Below, piece by piece: positions 42,139 through 44,691 of a DNA stretch of 44,691 nucleotides. Every line of letters starts with the position of its first letter. Within the stretch, counting starts at the first letter, position 1. The translations under genes and the position numbers were made by a program. The notes beneath the pieces were generated by a model. It saw nothing but the letters and a program-made list of their open reading frames with translations. It did not search any database and was not told where the DNA came from. The stretch is from Gammaproteobacteria bacterium (GTDB lineage: Bacteria > Pseudomonadota > Gammaproteobacteria > Pseudomonadales > Cellvibrionaceae), in the NCBI GenBank assembly GCA_021151835.1, contig JAGKWO010000036.1:1-44691 (forward strand), given 5' to 3'.

Positions 42139-44271
42139 TTATTCTTCTGCCGATTCCGCAGCAGGTGCCGATGCACCACCAGATTCTTCCGCCACCGCTT
42201 CTTTAATAGAAAGCTTGATACGGCCACGCTGGTCCACATCCAGGCATTTCACTTTAACAACCTGGCCTTCTTTCAAATAATCGCTCACGTTATTCACGCG
42301 CTCTTCCGCGATTTGAGAAATATGCACCAGGCCATCTTTGCCCGGCAGGAAGTTAACAAATGCACCGAAGTCTACGATACGTACCACAGTACCTTCATAG
42401 ATTGCACCGATTTCCGCTTCGGCAACAATACCTTGTACGCGCAGGATAGCCGCTTGCAATGCGTCGTTGTTGTCAGCGTAAATTTTTACGGTACCGTCAT
42501 CATCGATATCGATAGAAGATTGGGTCTCTTCAGTAATAGCGCGAATGGTGGCGCCGCCTTTACCGATGATGTCGCGGATCTTGTCCGGATGAATTTTGAT
42601 GGTTTCAAAACGCGGCGCATTTTCGCTAACCGCAGTGCGCGATTTAGCGAGAACTTTGTTCATCTCGGCGAGAATGTGCAAACGCGCAGCCAGGGCTTGT
42701 TCCAGCGCGATCTCCATAATCTCTTCGGTGATACCTTCGATTTTGATATCCATCTGCAACGCGGTAACACCAGCAGTGGTACCCGCTACTTTAAAGTCCA
42801 TATCGCCAAGGTGATCTTCGTCACCGAGGATGTCGGTGAGAACCGCAAAACCTTCAGCTTCTTTAACCAAGCCCATTGCGATACCGGCAACCGGTGCTTT
42901 CAGCGGAACACCGGCATCCATCAATGCCAATGAAGAGCCGCACACAGACGCCATAGAGCTGGAACCGTTAGATTCAGTGATTTCACTGACCACGCGCAGG
43001 GTGTATGGGAAATCTTCCTGCGTTGGCAGAACAGATTGCACACCGCGTTTTGCCAAACGGCCGTGACCGATTTCACGACGACCGGTTGCGCCCATACGAC
43101 CACACTCACCAACCGAGAATGGCGGGAAGTTGTAGTGCAACATGAAGGCTTCTTTTTTCTCACCTTCGAGGAAATCGATAATTTGCACATCGCGCGCATT
43201 GCCCAAAGTAGCAACAACCAACGCTTGTGTTTCACCGCGGGTAAATAATGCAGAACCGTGCGCTTTTGGTAATACACCTACTTCTACCGAGATCGGACGA
43301 ACAGTTTTGTTATCGCGACCATCAATACGCGGTTCGTTAGCAACAATACGTGAACGCACTAAACGGTACTCGTAGTTGCCAAATTCGCCTTTTACTTCGT
43401 CAGCCGTAAAGCCTGAAGTTTCTGTTACCAACTCGGCAACAGCCTGGCTGCGCAATTCATCCAGGCGATCATAACGCTTGGCTTTATCAGTGATGCGATA
43501 AGCCATGCCGATGGAATCGCCAAAATCTTTTGCAATGGCATCTTTCAAAGGTTGGTTTACTGCCGGAGCTTGCCACTCCCAACGCGGCTTACCAGCGTCG
43601 CGCGCCAATTCAGCACACGCCTGCACAACAGCTTGCAGCTCCTGGTGAGCAAACAGAACTGCGCCGAGCATAATATCTTCCGGCAATTCTTTCGCTTCGG
43701 ATTCAACCATCAACACGGCGTCTTTAGTACCGGCAACCACCATGTCCAATTCGGACGTTTCGAGCTGCTTGTAACTCGGGTTGAGGATATAACCTGCTTC
43801 TTGCGTATAACCAACACGCGCACCACCGATTGGACCGTTAAACGGAATACCGGAAATCGCCAGCGCAGCGGAAGTGCCGATCATGGAAATAATATCGGGA
43901 TCTTGTTTTTTATCGGTAGAAACAACGGTACAAATCACTTGTACTTCGTTGAAAAACCCTTCGGGGAATAATGGACGGATTGGACGGTCAATCAAACGGG
44001 AAGTCAGGGTTTCTTTTTCTGACGGACGGCCTTCACGCTTGAAATAGCCACCGGGAATACGGCCAGCAGCGTAGGCTTTTTCTTGATAATGCACAGACAA
44101 CGGGAAAAAATCCTGGCCTGCTTTTGCTTCTTTTGCACCAACAACAGTACAAAGTACAGATACTTCACCCATGGTTGCCAATACTGCGCCGGTTGCCTGA
44201 CGGGCAATACGACCAGTTTCGAGGGTTACGGTTTGTTCGCCGTATTGGAATTTCTTAATAATCGGATTCAC
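42139..44271 (-). CDS. pnp: polynucleotide phosphorylase
   Basis: The 710-residue 3'-5' exoribonuclease is nearly identical in length to E. coli Pnp (711). Two RNase PH-like domains are visible: the first begins after N-P-I-I-K-K-F-Q-Y-G, and the second carries F-T-R-G-E-T-Q-A-L and F-M-L-H-Y-N-F-P-P. The KH domain has G-K-G-G (I-I-G-K-G-G-A-T-I), and the S1 domain follows (Y-E-G-T-V-V-R-I-V-D-F-G-A-F-V). The start is GTG, with AAGGA seven bases upstream. It degrades and polyadenylates RNA and forms the degradosome with RNase E. It is in the usual rpsO-pnp order. Confidence 0.98.
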   Translation of the reverse strand: MNPIIKKFQYGEQTVTLETGRIARQATGAVLATMGEVSVLCTVVGAKEAKAGQDFFPLSVHYQEKAYAAGRIPGGYFKREGRPSEKETLTSRLIDRPIRPLFPEGFFNEVQVICTVVSTDKKQDPDIISMIGTSAALAISGIPFNGPIGGARVGYTQEAGYILNPSYKQLETSELDMVVAGTKDAVLMVESEAKELPEDIMLGAVLFAHQELQAVVQACAELARDAGKPRWEWQAPAVNQPLKDAIAKDFGDSIGMAYRITDKAKRYDRLDELRSQAVAELVTETSGFTADEVKGEFGNYEYRLVRSRIVANEPRIDGRDNKTVRPISVEVGVLPKAHGSALFTRGETQALVVATLGNARDVQIIDFLEGEKKEAFMLHYNFPPFSVGECGRMGATGRREIGHGRLAKRGVQSVLPTQEDFPYTLRVVSEITESNGSSSMASVCGSSLALMDAGVPLKAPVAGIAMGLVKEAEGFAVLTDILGDEDHLGDMDFKVAGTTAGVTALQMDIKIEGITEEIMEIALEQALAARLHILAEMNKVLAKSRTAVSENAPRFETIKIHPDKIRDIIGKGGATIRAITEETQSSIDIDDDGTVKIYADNNDALQAAILRVQGIVAEAEIGAIYEGTVVRIVDFGAFVNFLPGKDGLVHISQIAEERVNNVSDYLKEGQVVKVKCLDVDQRGRIKLSIKEAVAEESGGASAPAAESAEE

Positions 44272-44555
44272 TCTTTTATCCTTTCTTTTTCAATTTAAAT
44301 TGCGCTCGGCTTTTCATTACGTGAACGCGCCTTCTTCATACATTTCATTTACAGCGTTGAATTTATCTACAACAAATTTGGTTCAATCATCAATGCGGTA
44401 AATACATCCTGTCAGTGCGGTAATGTTTTGCATGTTCTCACCACCGCGAACTCCCTAAAAAATCCTGCTCCAAAAATCCGGAACCGACAATATCGATATC
44501 AGGATTCCGAAGCTAAAAATAAAAGTGCCCGCCAGTTGGCGGGCACAGTACACAC
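44272..44555 (-). other. pnp leader and rpsO-pnp intergenic region
   Basis: This 284-bp region contains the rpsO terminator at its right end, direct repeats TGCGGTAA at 44394-44401 and 44416-44423, and a weak promoter candidate TTGATG-N18-TAGATA (44393-44364). In E. coli the pnp leader is an autoregulatory RNase III target. I see no long stem here. Confidence 0.55.
44514..44546 (-). terminator. rpsO terminator
   Basis: GTGCCCGCCA pairs with TGGCGGGCAC (44525-44546) over a 2-base gap. On the minus strand it is followed by TTTTATTTTT. In E. coli partial readthrough at the same place feeds pnp. Confidence 0.9.
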
Positions 44556-44691
44556 TTAGCGACGCAGACCCAGTTTTTGGATCAGGGCAACATAGCGTGA
44601 AGAGTCTTTACCTTTCAGGTAATCCAGCAACTTACGACGGGAGTTAACCATGCGGATCAAACCGCGACGTGAGTGGTGGTCAGCCTTGTGG
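44556..44691 (-). CDS. rpsO: ribosomal protein S15, C-terminal part
   Basis: The last 44 codons of rpsO are present, read from the window edge: H-K-A-D-H-H-S-R-R-G-L, then the S15 end with V-N-S-R-R-K-L-L-D-Y-L and K-L-G-L-R-R. S15 binds 16S rRNA in the 30S subunit and starts assembly of the platform. The 5' end lies beyond the window. The gene is followed by a terminator and pnp, the classic order in gammaproteobacteria. Confidence 0.97.
   Translation of the reverse strand, partial: HKADHHSRRGLIRMVNSRRKLLDYLKGKDSSRYVALIQKLGLRR

Noticed and set aside
42049..42933. 294-codon open frame opposite pnp
   Set aside because: It is the complement of a conserved pnp coding region. The protein has no family features and no start site with a ribosome-binding sequence.
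1..44691. tRNA, rRNA, CRISPR, insertion sequence or prophage
   Set aside because: No such feature was recognised. The repeats seen are single palindromes, not arrays or transposase genes.

Overview
The window looks like chromosomal DNA of a polysaccharide-degrading gammaproteobacterium, most likely Cellvibrio or a close relative in the Cellvibrionaceae. This is inferred from gene content, not from a search. The signs are a GH19 chitinase with serine-rich linkers and several chitin-binding modules, a CE20-like secreted acetylesterase, a stand-alone flavin-dependent tryptophan-halogenase homologue, a PEP-CTERM protein, and gammaproteobacterial housekeeping genes (oxyR, rnk, tex, secDF, rpsO-pnp). 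There are no rRNA or tRNA genes, CRISPR arrays, insertion sequences or phage genes. About 37 protein genes are densely packed, and many transcripts end in clear hairpin terminators.

Layout. 1-2 kb: a small lipoprotein gene faces flgT, which has a sigma-28-type promoter. 2-6 kb: a halogenase gene lies behind oxyR, and a Kef-type antiporter is divergent from oxyR, with an OxyR-like half-site between them. 6-7 kb: a PEP-CTERM gene behind a textbook sigma-54 promoter. 7-10 kb: a ThuA-like, PMT-family and PA14-like cluster. 10-13 kb: a fused SecD-SecF and a small membrane protein. 13-14.5 kb: the chitinase. 15-18 kb: rnk overlapping a glycosyltransferase gene, and a TIGR03862-type flavoprotein. 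18.1-18.3 kb: a 114-bp element with 31-bp inverted arms. 18-24.7 kb: the CE20-like esterase, a DUF3144 protein, an M16 metalloprotease and an unknown exported protein. 25-30 kb: a DUF2807/DUF2884 operon, tex, yjdM and a small membrane protein. 30-34.6 kb: a double-barrel outer-membrane protein, a TauE/SafE permease, small unknown proteins, an NTF2-like protein and a GST. 34.7-39.4 kb: a five-gene operon led by a YtrA-type GntR regulator (regulator, secreted hydrolase, ABC ATPase, ABC permease, anchored coiled-coil protein). 39.5-42 kb: a TraB/GumN protein and a CAP-domain lipoprotein. 42-44.7 kb: pnp and the 3' end of rpsO.

I see no complete new system such as a defence island. The strongest non-routine signals are regulatory or structural: the 114-bp palindromic element with two competing internal stems, a promoter followed by a terminator-like hairpin ahead of rnk, a near-consensus promoter whose -35 lies in the loop of the preceding terminator, alternative-sigma promoters matching gene function, and the YtrA-type operon with a secreted hydrolase and a TTG-started last gene.
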